From Polytrichum commune (lineage: Eukaryota > Streptophyta > Polytrichopsida > Polytrichales > Polytrichaceae): a stretch of DNA of 64,000 nt. Below the pieces are notes generated by a model. It saw only the letters and a list, made by a program, of their open reading frames with translations, searched no databases and was not told the origin of the DNA. The translations under genes and the position numbers were made by a program. Shown here piece by piece: positions 1 through 12,240 of this stretch (positions within the stretch are counted from its first letter, which is position 1; the number at the start of each line of letters is the position of its first letter). The DNA lies in assembly GCA_950295325.1 (NCBI GenBank), contig OX485804.1, positions 32,676,001 through 32,740,000 of the forward strand, read 5' to 3'.

Positions 1-63
1 ATTCTAATATAAGTGTTCAGTTAAGGAAAACAATGAAGTAACCCTTGCACACCTTCCATATAT

Positions 64-268
64 AGACCAATATGTGCAATTAGGTTGCCCCATGCTAGTT
101 TATTAACATTCCACAATAACTACAATGTTTACTACCATGGTTTTGATTGGTTTTCTGTGGTTGCAATATGGATGAGTGAACAATGTTGTATGCTTTTATG
201 ATATGGATTTGACCCAAGGTAATGTGCATGGGTTAAGAGGCACCTTGATTGCACATATCAATGTAAAT
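64..268. repeat. MITE-like element, copy 1
   Basis: The left end reads CAATATGTGCAATTAGG and the right end is its imperfect inverse (TTGCACATATCAATG). The sequence between them resembles the element at about 11,994-12,240, including the shared ATTAGGTTGCCCC and GACCCAAGGTAAT blocks. Two copies with inverted ends indicate a small non-autonomous DNA transposon. I could not fix a target-site duplication. The rest of 1-600 shows nothing codable. Confidence 0.55.
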
Positions 269-1599
269 AGATATGGTGGCTTCTTGGGGAAGCATAGTAT
301 GCGGGTGTTATTTGATACTTCTTTATCAAACACCTACATTTGATTGGTGTGTGGTGAAGTGAGGATCGAAGAACAAACATGATAGACGTGCACTTCCCGA
401 TAACCATAACCAAATCAAGAAAGGTCAACGTTTGAATATGATTTTTGGAGAACATGGGAAAAAATGACCTTATTCGCAAGGCCAAGAGGATTTCAATGCA
501 TCAAGAATCACATTGTTTTGGACATTGTATGCAAGAAAGAAAAGAAAAAAGGAACGTCAACGTATTTTACATTGACATGTGATGTCCTTTCGCCAATGCA
601 AGTCCATGCAAGTGTGGGTAGGGGTATTAGAGTTGGTTTAGTGCCCGTGTTAATAAATGGACCTTGAGTTAGTTGTTAGTAAATTATAATAACCTCATCC
701 TATATATGTTTGTTAATGTAGCTATTGTGTTATTAGTTGTGTTGGGTGGGGTTTCTATTCCAATGGGATTGGGGTTTCTAGGATGATGTGTGTAAGATAT
801 CGGATGAAAATTTGTGAGAAGCTTCCATTAGTTTGTGTATTTTGAGGTTGGGGATTTTGATATCTTTGAGGATGTTGATCAATGTTGTGTGTATGACACC
901 TTCGATTCTAGCGGTGATGATGATGGGGGTTTGACTTTCCATCCTTGTGCTCTTAGCAGTGGGTGGAGTGAGGTGTATTTTTCAAGCTTCCTAGTCATAG
1001 TGAAAATTTGTCATTACAATATATGAACTCTAGAATATGTATTGTGAGGTTTGGGCTAGGTGTAAATGGGGGTGTTGTTGTAGACAATGATCCTAGTATG
1101 CATACTATGTCAAGGCATAGGTTGGCTGAGCATTTATAGCAGGGGAAGAGCCACAATAGAATGGTGTTACATGGTGGGCGTTCTTTGTATTTTTCATGTG
1201 CTAATTAGTGTAAAGCACATGGTTTAGGGATGGGCAAGAAGGGCATTGGCCAATGCGTGGACTACTTTGTTGTGCATGTTGGTGTGGATATTATTTATGT
1301 GCTTATTTGTGCAACATATTAGGAGGTGTATGCAACTGTCATTTTGTTTTAATGTACAAAGGTTACAAATTGGTAAGATATTTTTGTTTGAGGATGTGGC
1401 TTTTGCAGTAGTTTCCTAGGTCTTTGCCTTATCGGAATTGTAGGACTTGTGTAATTAGGACGTGATTCATGGTGCCTCTCTAAAGAGGATAATTCATACT
1501 TGACAGAGGTTGGTGTTCGTGAGCCATTTTTTTGACATTTGGGAATGTGTTGGAGTCTTGTGATACTAGAGCATATGTGTACTCTTTTTAGGTTGAGGA

Positions 1600-2390
1600 C
1601 TAATATGTCATGTTGGGAATTTGGGGGGGGGGGGGGAGGGGGGTAAATATGGTGTTCCTATAAGATGGAAGGGGGTTTCCAAAGATATGAAGTTTTCCAC
1701 TCCAAGTTTTGTCAGTTTGTCTACCTCATCAATGCATGTTATATTTTCGTGGGCTCGGAGTTTTTTGATGATAATGTTATGAGTGGAGGTTTGGATGGTT
1801 GCTATGATATGTGTTATTAGTAGTTTGTTTGGGTAGTTATATTGGGAGGTTGGGTGTTGGATATGATTCAATAGTAGGTATATGATATTTAGGTTGTCAA
1901 TAAATATAAATGTGTATGTGGTGTTGTTTTTGTTGTGTCTATTGCAAGAGTAGTGCACAAGGTTCAGCTTTAGAGATGTTTGGGTATCTAGGTAGTTTGG
2001 TGGCGATGTTAATTTGTAGTGGTCCGTTTAACATACCGACGCTAGTGATGTTGCAATTTCCTTGGTTGTCCGGGGGTGCGAATGACCCATTGGTGTACTA
2101 TGATTCGATTGGGGGGTATCTAAGAGGGTGGGTGTTGGTGATACTTGAGGGGAGAGGTTGGGTGTGGGAAGGTAAGCGAGGTGAGGGAAGGTTGGGGGGG
2201 GGGGGGGGAGTAGGGTGTTGTACCATTCTTTAGAGTTTTTGTTGGTGGGTATAAATATTTGTGTTGTGGGGTAGATGGTGGTCTCTTGTGTGAGGGTTGA
2301 TGCTAGAGTTTGTATGAGATGAATATGGTGGTAGTGAATGCATGTTGTGGTGACAATTGCTACTCTAATCAAAGTAATAATCCACAAGAT
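1600..2390 (-). mobile_element. LINE fragment, RNase H region (decayed)
   Basis: The minus strand encodes a degraded RNase H-like stretch. Near 1,880 it reads IFIDNLNIIYLL, followed by NHIQHPTSQYNYPNKLLI and, further on, a degraded RAHENITC...DKLTKLG block. The plus-strand LINE tract near 10,180-10,260 has the same blocks (SLNNIYLLSNHIRHPSSQ), so both descend from one family. A proline-rich stretch lies upstream of the domain, read from poly-C on the coding strand (poly-G at about 1,622-1,636 and 2,191-2,209). Frames are broken, so this is a relic. The GT-rich stretch 600-1,600 is probably more of the same LINE, but no domain is visible there. Confidence 0.6.
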
Positions 2391-4100
2391 TGGTTGGATA
2401 GATTAACTACACTAGTGCCTTCAAGCAATGACCTTCTATATCCTATAATCGTCCAAATCTATTACATTCATCCAACCATTCTTCACCATGTAAACCACCC
2501 TAAGTTCATCATTAGTCCAACATAAAATCATTCTTCATCCAACCTAAATCATCATAGCTTCAACTAAATTTCATTTATTATACCTAATACATTTATCTAT
2601 TAATTCATCCAAGAATAATTAACCTATTAACCTCACTGTCGTTCAATTATTAAATGTTGGGAGTTAACTTCATGGAATTTACTACAACATACAATAATTT
2701 CAAGCATAAATTCATATATCCTTTGTTATTGATCCAAATTGGACGTGTGAGATACAATTGGAGAGCTATTGACAAAGAATATTTATAAAAAAAATACAAA
2801 ATAACTAGTCCCTTGCCCTTAGAAAAAATCCTATCAGAGACGAACTGCAGCTAAGCACTGCCGCAATGATAACTTCTAGGCAAAACTTTAGAAATCCTAA
2901 CTAATTCATTATAGCTTGGAATTAGGTATATAAGGTGTCGTTGGAAAGCCATTGAAGTGAAATAACTGATAAAACTACTAATACTATAAAATCTACAAAA
3001 AATCTACAAAAGATTTGCTACAACATGAAGGGGGTTGGCTCTAAGTACCTAACTTCCACCAATCTTCACACCAGCCACCCTTGGATGGGGTGGCTGAATG
3101 GTGGAAAAAACTAAGAGATTAAGCCACCCTTCCAAAGATTGGTACTTGGATGTGTGACCTTTTACCACCCTCCAAGCCAATAGTTCAACACTCCAATAAA
3201 GGCTAAAGCTAAAGTTCTAGCTCTAGGAACTAACCAATAACTACAAACTCTACCTCATGCCTCCAAGCCTCTAAGACCGCAAAACCCACAAACACCCACC
3301 AATACAACCAACAATACAATTAACAAAACTTGGAAACATGCAAACAATTGCATCTTCAATTCGAGTAGTTGCGGATCTATGAAACATTTTTCCAATAATT
3401 TTCACAAACGCATTTAACCAACATGATTTTTTCTATTATTATAATAACAAGTAAAAAAAATCCATAATGAACATCATTACTTATATGCAGGGAGAGAGAG
3501 AAAGCAGAGAGAGAAAGCAGAGAGAGAGAGAGAGAACCCTCGCAGACCACCCCCTTCGAACCACAAGGTTTACTGGCCATAGATATGACCAAGCCCGAAT
3601 CTAATGATCTACATCTACATTAGATTTTACACTACCTATTATTCTTTTAGATCCCTAAATCTTAAGGTCTTCATATGCCACCACCTTAATCCAATGGCAT
3701 TCGCCTTCATCTGCATCATCTCCATTGACAATGTTTTTCAATATATTTTTCAATTGATCTTCGATACGTTATGCTGGATCTTCATAAATCACCTAGTCAT
3801 GCTTACAATGCTAACTTATTAATATCAATCTATCTTCTAGCATCTAACTTCCTTGCTTAACTATAAAGGGAGTCTTAAGTCAAACCACGAGCAGTTTGGA
3901 TGGCTCACGTAGGTTCTTTTATGAGGTAATATATGAATAGGGAGGCAAGTATATTCTATTATAAAGAAGAAAATTTATTGTGATTGATGTAATTTATGAT
4001 TGTTGTAATGTGTTAAATGTGTTATGTGGCCAATTGTCGTGATTAATTACTAGTAGGTTAGGCGTTTCGAGGTTTTCATATGTTGTTGACCTAGTCCATT
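2391..4100. other. AT-rich stretch with no gene
   Basis: No coding region was recognised. It holds a GA-rich microsatellite at about 3,489-3,535. Aligning the two LINE tracts suggests this block of roughly 1.5-1.7 kb is an insertion splitting the minus-strand LINE between its thumb-like region (near 4,190) and its RNase H (from about 2,390). I could not find termini or a target-site duplication for it. Confidence 0.35.
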
Positions 4101-7003
4101 TTATGGATTTTGGTATTGGGATGAGATTATATATATATATGTGCTAGGCCATGTCCGTACCATTGGTGGGAGAAGGTCATGCGGAGTCAACCAAATATAG
4201 TTTTTTTTTCATGTGGTGAATAATGTGGGGCATATGAGTGGGTTAGAGAAGTATGAGTTCGTGAGATTCAAGTTGTTGATGAGTTTGTTTAGTATAATTT
4301 CAAGGAAAGTATTGTAGTTGTGTATGGGGAAGATGATGTGTGATGATTGACACGATATTTTTTTATGTATCTACTAATAAAGAGTAAGACCTTCATGACA
4401 AAGTCTTGTGGTGGTTGCAATAAGGTGGGTGTGGTTTTATAGGTTGAATGTCTTTCCCATAGCCATGTGAGTCTCTTTAGTGTGATGGATGTTTGGCAAG
4501 TGTTATTGTGCTCAAGTATTTGGGCACATGGAGGGTGTATTTGTGTGGTGGTGATGATATATTTGTTTGGGTTGCAATATTAGATGTGTAAGGTAAGGTT
4601 TAGAATGGTTAGGCTTAGGCAAATGCATCTTCTATCTTTGTTTTGTGGTATTCTAATTTGTCCAAGAGTTTTGGTTTTATGACTTGTTGTTTGGTATGTT
4701 GTGTGAATTTTTTGAGGATGAGTAGGTCGTGCTCCTACATGATGTTATTGATATTTAGTAATTGGGGTTGTGAGATCCATTTTATATGTATGTTACGAGA
4801 GCTATGCCATTTACATTGTAGGTTTGTGGTGTGCTTTTGAGCTCCTCATATTCTTTCCTATATTAGATTTTGAAGTTCATTATGTGTGTGATGGGAAGGG
4901 CTAATGGTCCATTATTTGTATTGTGTCTAGATTGAGTGTGGGTGTGGATTAAGGGGGTTGGGTATATGTAGGTGTAATTGTTGGGTGGGTATTTGTGTGT
5001 TGTTATGTGGGTTGTAATATGTTAATGGGTGAAGATGGTGTTGGCTTGTAGTATGATATATCTATGATTTTAGCTTTAGTTTGGTATTTGTGTTGGAATT
5101 ATGGGAGTGACAATATATGGGTACATGCAGGGTCTTGTAGTTTGGGCAAGGTGGTTATGTTGAAGGTTGTTAGTTTTTTTTTTTTAAACCTTTCCAAGTT
5201 AGATTTCTGATGTTGCGTAAGTGATGGACAAAATAAAATATCGAGTTGGTGAGCATTGTGGTATCTAGTGAATCTAGATGGACGTGAAATTGCTTCTTTA
5301 ATATGGAAAAGCTTTGGGGGGGGGGGGGTGAGCAAGTGCATGCTTGGTGGTTGAGTAGCGGGAGGTGTTCTGCTCCTCCATATTTGGTGACTATATATTC
5401 TACTAGTCCTTGGATTATTTGTCCTAGTAGGCCATGGTCATTGAGATTTTGTTGATCATCAAGTGTAATTGCGTATTTGGGGAGAAGGAGAAGATATCGG
5501 TGCCAAGGTTTTCTCAAGGCAATTGTGTGAAGATGTTGGGTGTGCTTTGGGTGAGATTATAGATGGATTTTGTAAGTTTGATGAGGAGCTTGTACATTTT
5601 GTGGATGTCTAGTACGGAAAAAGGGGTTGCATATAATGTGTATTCTATACCAGGACGGATGACGGTGTCTAAAACTTTAACTTTTGTTGTTGCGGGGAGG
5701 CATGTGATAATAGGAGTGCAACACTTTGATCTTTTGATTGTTTGGTTGAGGCTAATTTTTGTATGACCCATTTAATGGATAGTACAACTTTTATTGCTAG
5801 GTATGTGTATGGTTCATTTTGTGATAATATGGGTAGCATTTGGTTTTTGTAGTTAATATTTTCAACATTGAGGTATGTTATGAATGCAAGTGGTGGTAGT
5901 TTGGATTTGTCAGGGCATCTAGTGCATGACTATATCCATATGTGCCTAGTGTGCATATTTTCTTAGTTTGTCAAGTTGGGGTTGGATATGGTCAATCTTG
6001 TCCATAATTATGGCTAGGTCATCAATGTATGACGTGGTAGTTATGTTGTTTGAGGATGTGTTGAATTTGTATCTTATGTTGTCTCTTTTTAGCTATCTAA
6101 AGGAAAGGTTCTAAGAAAATGAGGAAGAGACATGGCTTAAGAATTATGCTTGGATGATACCACAACTAACTTGGATAGGTGGGGTGGGTGTGAAATGTGC
6201 ATTTTGAAATGAGTTGGAGGGGGGGGGGGTCATGGTGTGTTGTGTGTGTCTTCGTGTGAATAGGATGTCTTATTTAAAGTCATCTACAAGGAGTGGGAGT
6301 TGCGTAGGGTATAGGGTATAGGGTGAGTGTTTTTTTGTTCTCGATGGCATATTGGATAAGGGGTATTAGATGAAGGTCTTCATCATGTGAGGGCACATAT
6401 ATGTGTATTAGGATGATGGGTGTTAGAGCTCTGTTGGTGATTAAGATGAATTGTAGGTATGGGGTTAGTTCAATGGCGGATGCTATTTATGTGGTGTTTC
6501 TTGCGATGGATATTGTTTTGTCAATCATGGTAATTAAACTGCCTTTGGTAGGGGTATATTGAGTATATAGGCATCTCAAGCATGTGATGGTGTTTGTTTT
6601 GTTCTTGTATATGAGTTTATATTTATTGAATTGGTTGTCTAGGTAATATGTGGATTTTTCATTAGGAGTTTTTTGTATTTTGTATGCATATAACTAACGA
6701 GGGGATGTTTGTGAGTTGGTGAATGTCTTGGAGGTTGGTGCTAATATGGCCATCGTTCCATGTGAGGCAAGAAATAGGGTGTGAGAATGGAGTATGTTGT
6801 GTCTTTGTTGTTAGAGGGGGCGGTGGAATTATAGGGTATAGTGTGTTGCTTCCGAAATCGTGTATATGTTCTAGGATTTGGAGGGTTCTTTGGATAATGT
6901 GTTTGGAAATGTTGGCATATGTTTTTGGATGGAAGGTACCGTTAGTATGATGTAATTAGAGATGGCTTTTGTGATGTAATCGTATAATTTTTAGGTGAAG
7001 TCG
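4100..7003 (-). mobile_element. LINE fragment, reverse transcriptase region (decayed)
   Basis: Read on the minus strand, 6,018-6,029 encodes YIDD followed by LAIIMDKID, which is the catalytic Y-x-D-D box of reverse transcriptases. Downstream on the same strand (5,514-5,771) is a thumb-like segment with VLDTVIRPGIEYTLYATPFS and STPNIFTQLP, typical of non-LTR elements. Next (5,170-5,517) comes NDHGLLGQIIQGLVEYI, and near 4,190-4,330 a block HNYNTFLEIILNKLIN that matches the plus-strand copy at 9,310-9,430. Several stops and frameshifts break the frame. The C-terminal RNase H and YxDD order fit L1- or I-type plant LINEs; I cannot choose a clade. Confidence 0.7.
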
Positions 7004-7011
7004 TTTGGTAG

Positions 7012-8117
7012 CAGTGCTCAAAATTGAAGTCTTTAGTGCCCTTCAAATGGGTTTTGGGACTTCAAAAAACACCTCAAGGAAAACAACCCTTCAAAACATA
7101 ATCCTCATGTTTAAGTGCTCCATTCACTTGAAGTGCTGGATAAATAGTACCCTTCAAGTACTGTTCATCATCTCAAGTAGCCGTTTAACTCCGGCTGTCT
7201 AACTTTGGGCTCCATATCTCAGATTCAAATGGGAATTAGTCCAGATGGGAATTGTATGTTGATAGGTTTGGTTGTGAGAAAGTGCATACTTTGCACTATG
7301 ACTCTATGCCCGGGTGTGATGTAGGGGGCTCATTGGAGGATTGCATCACCCTTGGTAGACTATACGTCCAAAAGGTTATTGACTCACTAAATGATAGCTT
7401 CCTCGACTTGCCAATTTTTAATGCGGCCAGGCTTTTCAGCCCAAAACACTATCCCATGGATGCATTGGATCGAGGCACTTTAACTAAGCAATGGTTGAAC
7501 CGGTTGGTGACACATTTCAAGTGGAGCTCTGTTCTTGCTGATCAAGCCAATGCGGAGTTGCTTGAATTTGTGGAGATGTTATCTTCAGCTTGTCAACACC
7601 GAAGTATGCATGCAGATTGGGTTTTTTGTGGCCGTGACCGAGAGTTTAAGATCAATTGGCCAACCCTAATGTCGCTATGGCAAGCCATACTTGTGATCCC
7701 TACTAGCACTGCTGTTTGTGAGCGTGGTTTTTCAAAGCAGAATTGGGTTAAGAGTGAAAGGAGAACATGCCTAAACCTTGACACACTTGATGCATTGATG
7801 AGGGTTAGCCTAAACAGTTTGGGAGTTGAATTCATGGATTGGAATGGCATTTTTGACACTTGGAAAACCGCTACAGTAACCAACAAGCATAGGGCATTGT
7901 CACTTCAAGAGGTGGAGTTAGATAGTTGATTCTCCATTATTTCATTGTACTAGAAGCATGTACCATGCAAATCATGCATAATTTTAATATAATTTTAATA
8001 TTTCTTTGAAAATTTTCCATTGACGTCCTAGATTTAGATATGCCCTTCAATTGCAATGTTGAAATTTCAGAGCCCTTCAAAATGAAATTCATATGAGGGC
8101 TTCAATTTTGAGCATTG
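7012..8117 (+). mobile_element. hAT transposon, internally deleted, with intact ends
   Basis: The left terminus is CAGTGCTCAAAATTGAAG (7,012-7,029). The right terminus (8,100-8,117), read in reverse complement, is CAATGCTCAAAATTGAAG, a 17 of 18 match. Both ends are flanked by the same 8-bp duplication TTTGGTAG (7,004-7,011 and 8,118-8,125). CA-starting inverted repeats with an 8-bp duplication are diagnostic of hAT elements. At 1,106 bp it is far shorter than an autonomous hAT (usually 3-5 kb) and carries only the 3' part of a transposase gene. It lies within the minus-strand LINE relic and so is younger than it. The perfect duplication suggests a relatively recent insertion. Confidence 0.93.
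7240..7929 (+). pseudogene. hAT transposase, C-terminal part only
   Basis: This open frame encodes the C-terminal end of a hAT transposase. The hAT dimerisation signature is clear near the end: WPTLMSLWQAILVIPTSTAV, then CERGFSKQNWVKSERRTCL and a helix LDTLDALMRVSLNS. This domain mediates transposase dimerisation. The frame is closed upstream by a stop at 7,237-7,239, and no ATG sits near the open 5' boundary. The BED zinc finger and most of the RNase H-like catalytic core are missing, and the element has no room for them. It is therefore a 5'-deleted remnant, not an active enzyme. The open frame of about 229 codons compares with the 600-800 residues usual for the family. Relationship to the ZNF862/KIAA1586-like hAT branch is a guess. 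Confidence 0.85.
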
Positions 8118-8125
8118 TTTGGTAG

Positions 8126-8870
8126 TTGGGTGTCGGATAAGGTTTGTGTTATTGGGCATGGTGCAATGATAGGGTCAAGTGGTGGAGGGATGTTTTGAGA
8201 GATGTTGGTTGGGTAAGACTTTTGGTTGGGAATCCATTTTGAAGGGTTAGGTTGCATTGGGTGGGGGTGGGGCCTTATGGAGATAATTATAGTGTATAAT
8301 AGGTGTTGTATGTGGTATGTACTTAATAGCTTTAGGTGACGTGTGAGGTGTGGAAACTAGTGTGTTATTTGTGAGAGTTGTTGTGTGAGGTTCTAAGGAT
8401 TGGGAGGATAGAGTTTACAATTTGTGTATATTATGGTTTTAGGGATGTAGAGTGCATGATGAAGTATTAAGTTTGTCGTTGTGTGAAGACTTTTGGCATT
8501 TGTCTAAGGATTTAGGATAATGATCACGGGTTGGGAGCTACCACCCCTGATTTGAGGAGACTTATTGATGTTCCAGAGGTAGTAGTATGTGAGTTTGTAC
8601 TTTGGTTTTTGGAGGTACATGTGTGTGATGTGGTAAATAGGGCCTATGTAGAGTGTGTATTGTAGGGGGAGTGTGTTTTGTATGTTCTCTAGTATATAGA
8701 ATGTGTGTGTGGTAATATTGGAACCCATTGGGATGGTTAGGAAGTGGTCTATTGTAGTGGTTAGTTTATGGGTTGTTATTTAATGTATGGTCAATTGTGC
8801 CGATGATAGAAGGGTGTATGTGTGGGTCTTGGTATGTTTTGAAAGTATGTTCATGAGTACTCAAAAAATA
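8126..8870 (-). mobile_element. LINE fragment, 5' part beyond the hAT insertion
   Basis: The strong GT richness of the plus strand continues on this side of the hAT element, and the 8-bp duplication marks one interrupted sequence. The minus strand has a stretch without stops at 8,504-8,728, but I recognise no endonuclease or reverse transcriptase motif in it. Assignment to the LINE rests on continuity and base skew only. Confidence 0.4.
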
Positions 8871-8879
8871 ATTCTCCCC

Positions 8880-10620
8880 CATCTAATAACCCTCCGTGTA
8901 CACCACCTTTGCCCCCTATTTCTTCCGCCCACACAATACGTACTTCATGGTTCCACCCCTCCACCTACCCCAAGGAATTCCTATCCATAAAACAACATCT
9001 TTTAAACTTTAAAAACATTGGGACAAATAGGTTCCACCAAACATACATACCACTTCCTTTGCCATTGGCCCCCTCCTCACAATTCCCCACAATGAATGTG
9101 TGACATACCATTTTTCAGCATTATAATGGCTTCTTCCAACTATCTATACCACTAAAAGGGCTCCTATGGTTATGGGAATGATTTTCATCCCACCCCAACA
9201 TCACATCACCCCCACTCGTCCCCCTCGTGTGGACTTTGCAACAAGTTTCCTTCTCCTCATTCAACGTTGCACTGCATCTCTCCCTCGACATAAACCCAAT
9301 ATTCTTATTCCATTTAGTAATCACAACTCCCTCCTAGATATCCAACTTCAACCTCTCATCAATACATTTCACCTGACACATTTATGTTTCTCCTCACCAC
9401 TCACATGCCCCACTCAATTCACCTAATATTGCTATCCCTATCAAAGAGAAAGACTCTTTGGTTCCTTAGGGCCTTCTTTCTCACTTCAATGGCATGGTAG
9501 TGGTTATGCCCATCTACCATATCTTACATTTCTTCCCCATACAATTAAGTGGTCTACATTCACCTCCCAAACGCATTCACCGTTCTTATTCCTCATACCT
9601 ATTGTTCAAACAACCCCCCCCCCCACCTTTTGTGAACCACCCTAACATTCAATCCCACCCTTGACATTACAATACACTCCATTGTCAACCTATCCTCCAT
9701 ATTATGACACAAAATGACTACTCCTCCTCACCATACTATGCATCCACCAACGTCTCACCCCCACCCCAATTCACACCCTCCTTCATTGCCTCTCTATCTC
9801 ACTCTTAATCACATTCCCCATAATACCCTTACCTCACATACTAATCAAAAACCATTTACCTACGGTAAAAACCTTTGGCTCCACATCCCACCCTCACCTA
9901 CCCTCACCTACCCCACAAATCCCCCCCCCCCCCCCGGTGGCATAACACATCTCTATTCCCTCAAATACCCACAAAACCTATCTTATTATACCGATGGATT
10001 TTTAACCTCACTAAATGCAGAAGGCAATGGCAATATTGTAGGTTTTGAAGTCTATAATGGCCCATCCTCTACTAATATTGTTGAGAAACTCGCGTTTTAT
10101 CCAAACACATGACATGTTGAACTTTATGCCCTCCTACTTACAGTTGAGCATACTAAGTCACTCCCACGTGACATATTTATATTCACATACAGTCTTAACA
10201 ATATCTACCTCCTCTCTAACCACATCCGCCACCCCTCCTCCCAACACAGTCACCCATACAAAATGTTAATTGCCACCAAACATGATATCCTTATCCCCCA
10301 CCTTCACCAACTTGGATGACATCTTCCACCCATTACCATTACCGTTGGGATTCACGCAACAATTCACCCACTTGTCTATCAATAAACTTGCGGACCTTAA
10401 CATTCCACGATCTAAATTCCAACTCTAATGGAAACAAATTCTCTTAATGCCATCAAATATCTCACATACATCATCCTCAACAAGCATAAGCTCGATAATC
10501 GCCATACACATGTTCATCTCCACTAACTTACCCTCTCCCCCCCTCCCCTCCCCCCCCCCCCCCCCCAACCACCACCTTCAGACCCTTACGGAACCTCAAA
10601 TGAGGATGATCAATGGACCC
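8880..10620 (+). mobile_element. Second LINE fragment, C-terminal part with RNase H
   Basis: On the plus strand, 9,310-9,426 encodes a block (LLDIQLQPLINTFHLTHLCF) matching the minus-strand LINE near 4,190-4,330. After a proline/poly-C stretch, an RNase H-like segment starts with YYTDGFLTSLNAEG (9,984 on, Asp codon at 9,993-9,995) and continues in other frames with ELYALLLTVEHTKS and SLNNIYLLSNHIRHPSSQ. The copy is truncated at its 5' end, with no YxDD box, and is frameshifted. It points away from the minus-strand LINE, and the base skew flips at about 8,870. Poly-C tracts sit at 9,607-9,617, 9,920-9,936 and 10,538-10,566. Confidence 0.62.
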
Positions 10621-10680
10621 TAGTCACATCAGATTTAACCGATGTTGTTTCTCTTTTCTTTTCTTCAAAATATAGTATAT

Positions 10681-10879
10681 GGCATACTACTACTACTACT
10701 TATTATGGAGCAAGCACGGTAAAGTGAATAGCTCTTGATCCATGCCTAGTGTTAAATGAAAATGATTCAAAACTATACACTCGCTTTCAATTTTGTGAAG
10801 AAAAAAAGCATAGACATTGAAAAAACATATTGATCTACAAAGCCAAGCAATTCATGATGATAAGTAGTAGTAGTATGCC
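10681..10879. repeat. Short foldback with TAC/GTA-rich arms
   Basis: GGCATACTACTACTACTACT at the left is mirrored by AGTAGTAGTAGTATGCC at the right, about 155 bp apart. No target-site duplication was found. It could be a MITE relic or two chance trinucleotide tracts. Outside it, 10,620-11,990 holds no recognisable gene; a short (ATT)n run occurs near 11,496-11,511. Confidence 0.35.
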
Positions 10880-11993
10880 AACGAATCCAAGAAAAGTCTA
10901 CATAGTTTAGAAGACAATGCAAGTTGTAGAAGGTGGAGCATTAGATTGCTCATAGTCAATAAAATTTTATGAAGAAGGCATGACAAACAATAAGGTTAGA
11001 ATAAGGGCACAACGTTGGTCCGAGAGGGATGATAGTTATCCCATATTGTTTGTATGAACCAAGGACAAGAAGAAAAGCAACAAAAGGCAAAGCAAGGAGA
11101 GCATGAGACCATCTCACTCCAAGCATTGTTCATATGCCGTTGTGTATGTGTTCTTGCTTGTGCAATCTCATCTATAATCCTATTGAGTTCCAATACAAGT
11201 TGTGTGCAAGTAGGTGTGATATTGAACAAGCAATTGTCTAAATTTTGTTTATAATACAGTAAAATTACATTAAATTGATGGTATTCTACAAAATTTTGTG
11301 ATGATGCCCTAAAGTGTATAATGAATTCAAAGAATATGAAAAAAAAACTATTTGAAGGTCGTGAGATCTACATCCAAAACTAGATTCAATCATTTGCTTT
11401 TGAGCATCACTTTTAATGATAACTTTTGAAGATCTCAACTTTATATTCTACATTTGATTATTTAACACATCAATGAAAGCCATCAAGAAAATATTATTAT
11501 TATTATTATTTAAACAACAATTTGCTACTACTTTCAAGCCTTTGACCCAAAAAAATATGGTTTCAGTATACCATAGCACTATTTTGGTCCACTTCATTGA
11601 AGTGGGCATCAATAATTAGTCACTTCTCAATGTCTAGTGTTGTGACAAAGAAATTTCCGGTGTTCATAATTTCCGGTTTACACAGTTTATAATAAACACA
11701 GTTGTCTACATTCTAACACTCAACAATGATTCTTGCTACTGTTTTGCACTTCAATAGATGGAAACTTCCAACACACGTGACACTAAAACTTCCACGAGGG
11801 AGGATGAATATGTGAATAGAAAGTCAACGGAATCATCCGCTGTCGTGCATGTTGGACTTGCTACAAAGACTTTTGCTGGATGTAAATGGGCATGTGGATG
11901 AAAGTGGGGGATGAAAATTGAGAGATTTTTCGAATACGGTATCACCATGCATGTGTGTGTGTGTGTGTTTGGTGACCTTTAATTCCTAACTTC

Positions 11994-12240
11994 ACCAATA
12001 TACATGCAATTAGGTTGCCCCACGCTAACATATCAACAATACATGCTATTTTTTTTTTTAAAGTTGTATGTACTACCACAAAAACAAAATACAATAAGCA
12101 TTGTTTTATTATAGTGGTTGTTGTATAGGCGTATGCGTAAAGTTGTAGGTTTTTGTAATATAATTATGACCCAAGGTAATTTTCATGGATAAAGAGGCAA
12201 CATGTTTGTAGAGACAACCTAATTGCATGTATCAATGTAC
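11994..12240. repeat. MITE-like element, copy 2
   Basis: ATACATGCAATTAGGTTGCC at the left is inverted at the right as GACAACCTAATTGCATGTAT, giving inverted ends of about 20 bp. The interior resembles copy 1 at 64-268. No autonomous partner is visible in the window. The stretch 12,241-12,879 has no recognisable feature. Confidence 0.6.

Noticed and set aside
9714-10112. 132-codon proline-rich protein
   Set aside because: The proline-rich part comes from C-rich LINE sequence and the end is a degraded RNase H; other LINE blocks lie in different frames nearby.
1-12240. LTR retrotransposon bounded by the similar sequences at 64-268 and 11,994-12,240
   Set aside because: Each of these sequences has its own inverted ends and looks like a separate MITE; no LTR-element domains lie between, only LINE and hAT sequence.
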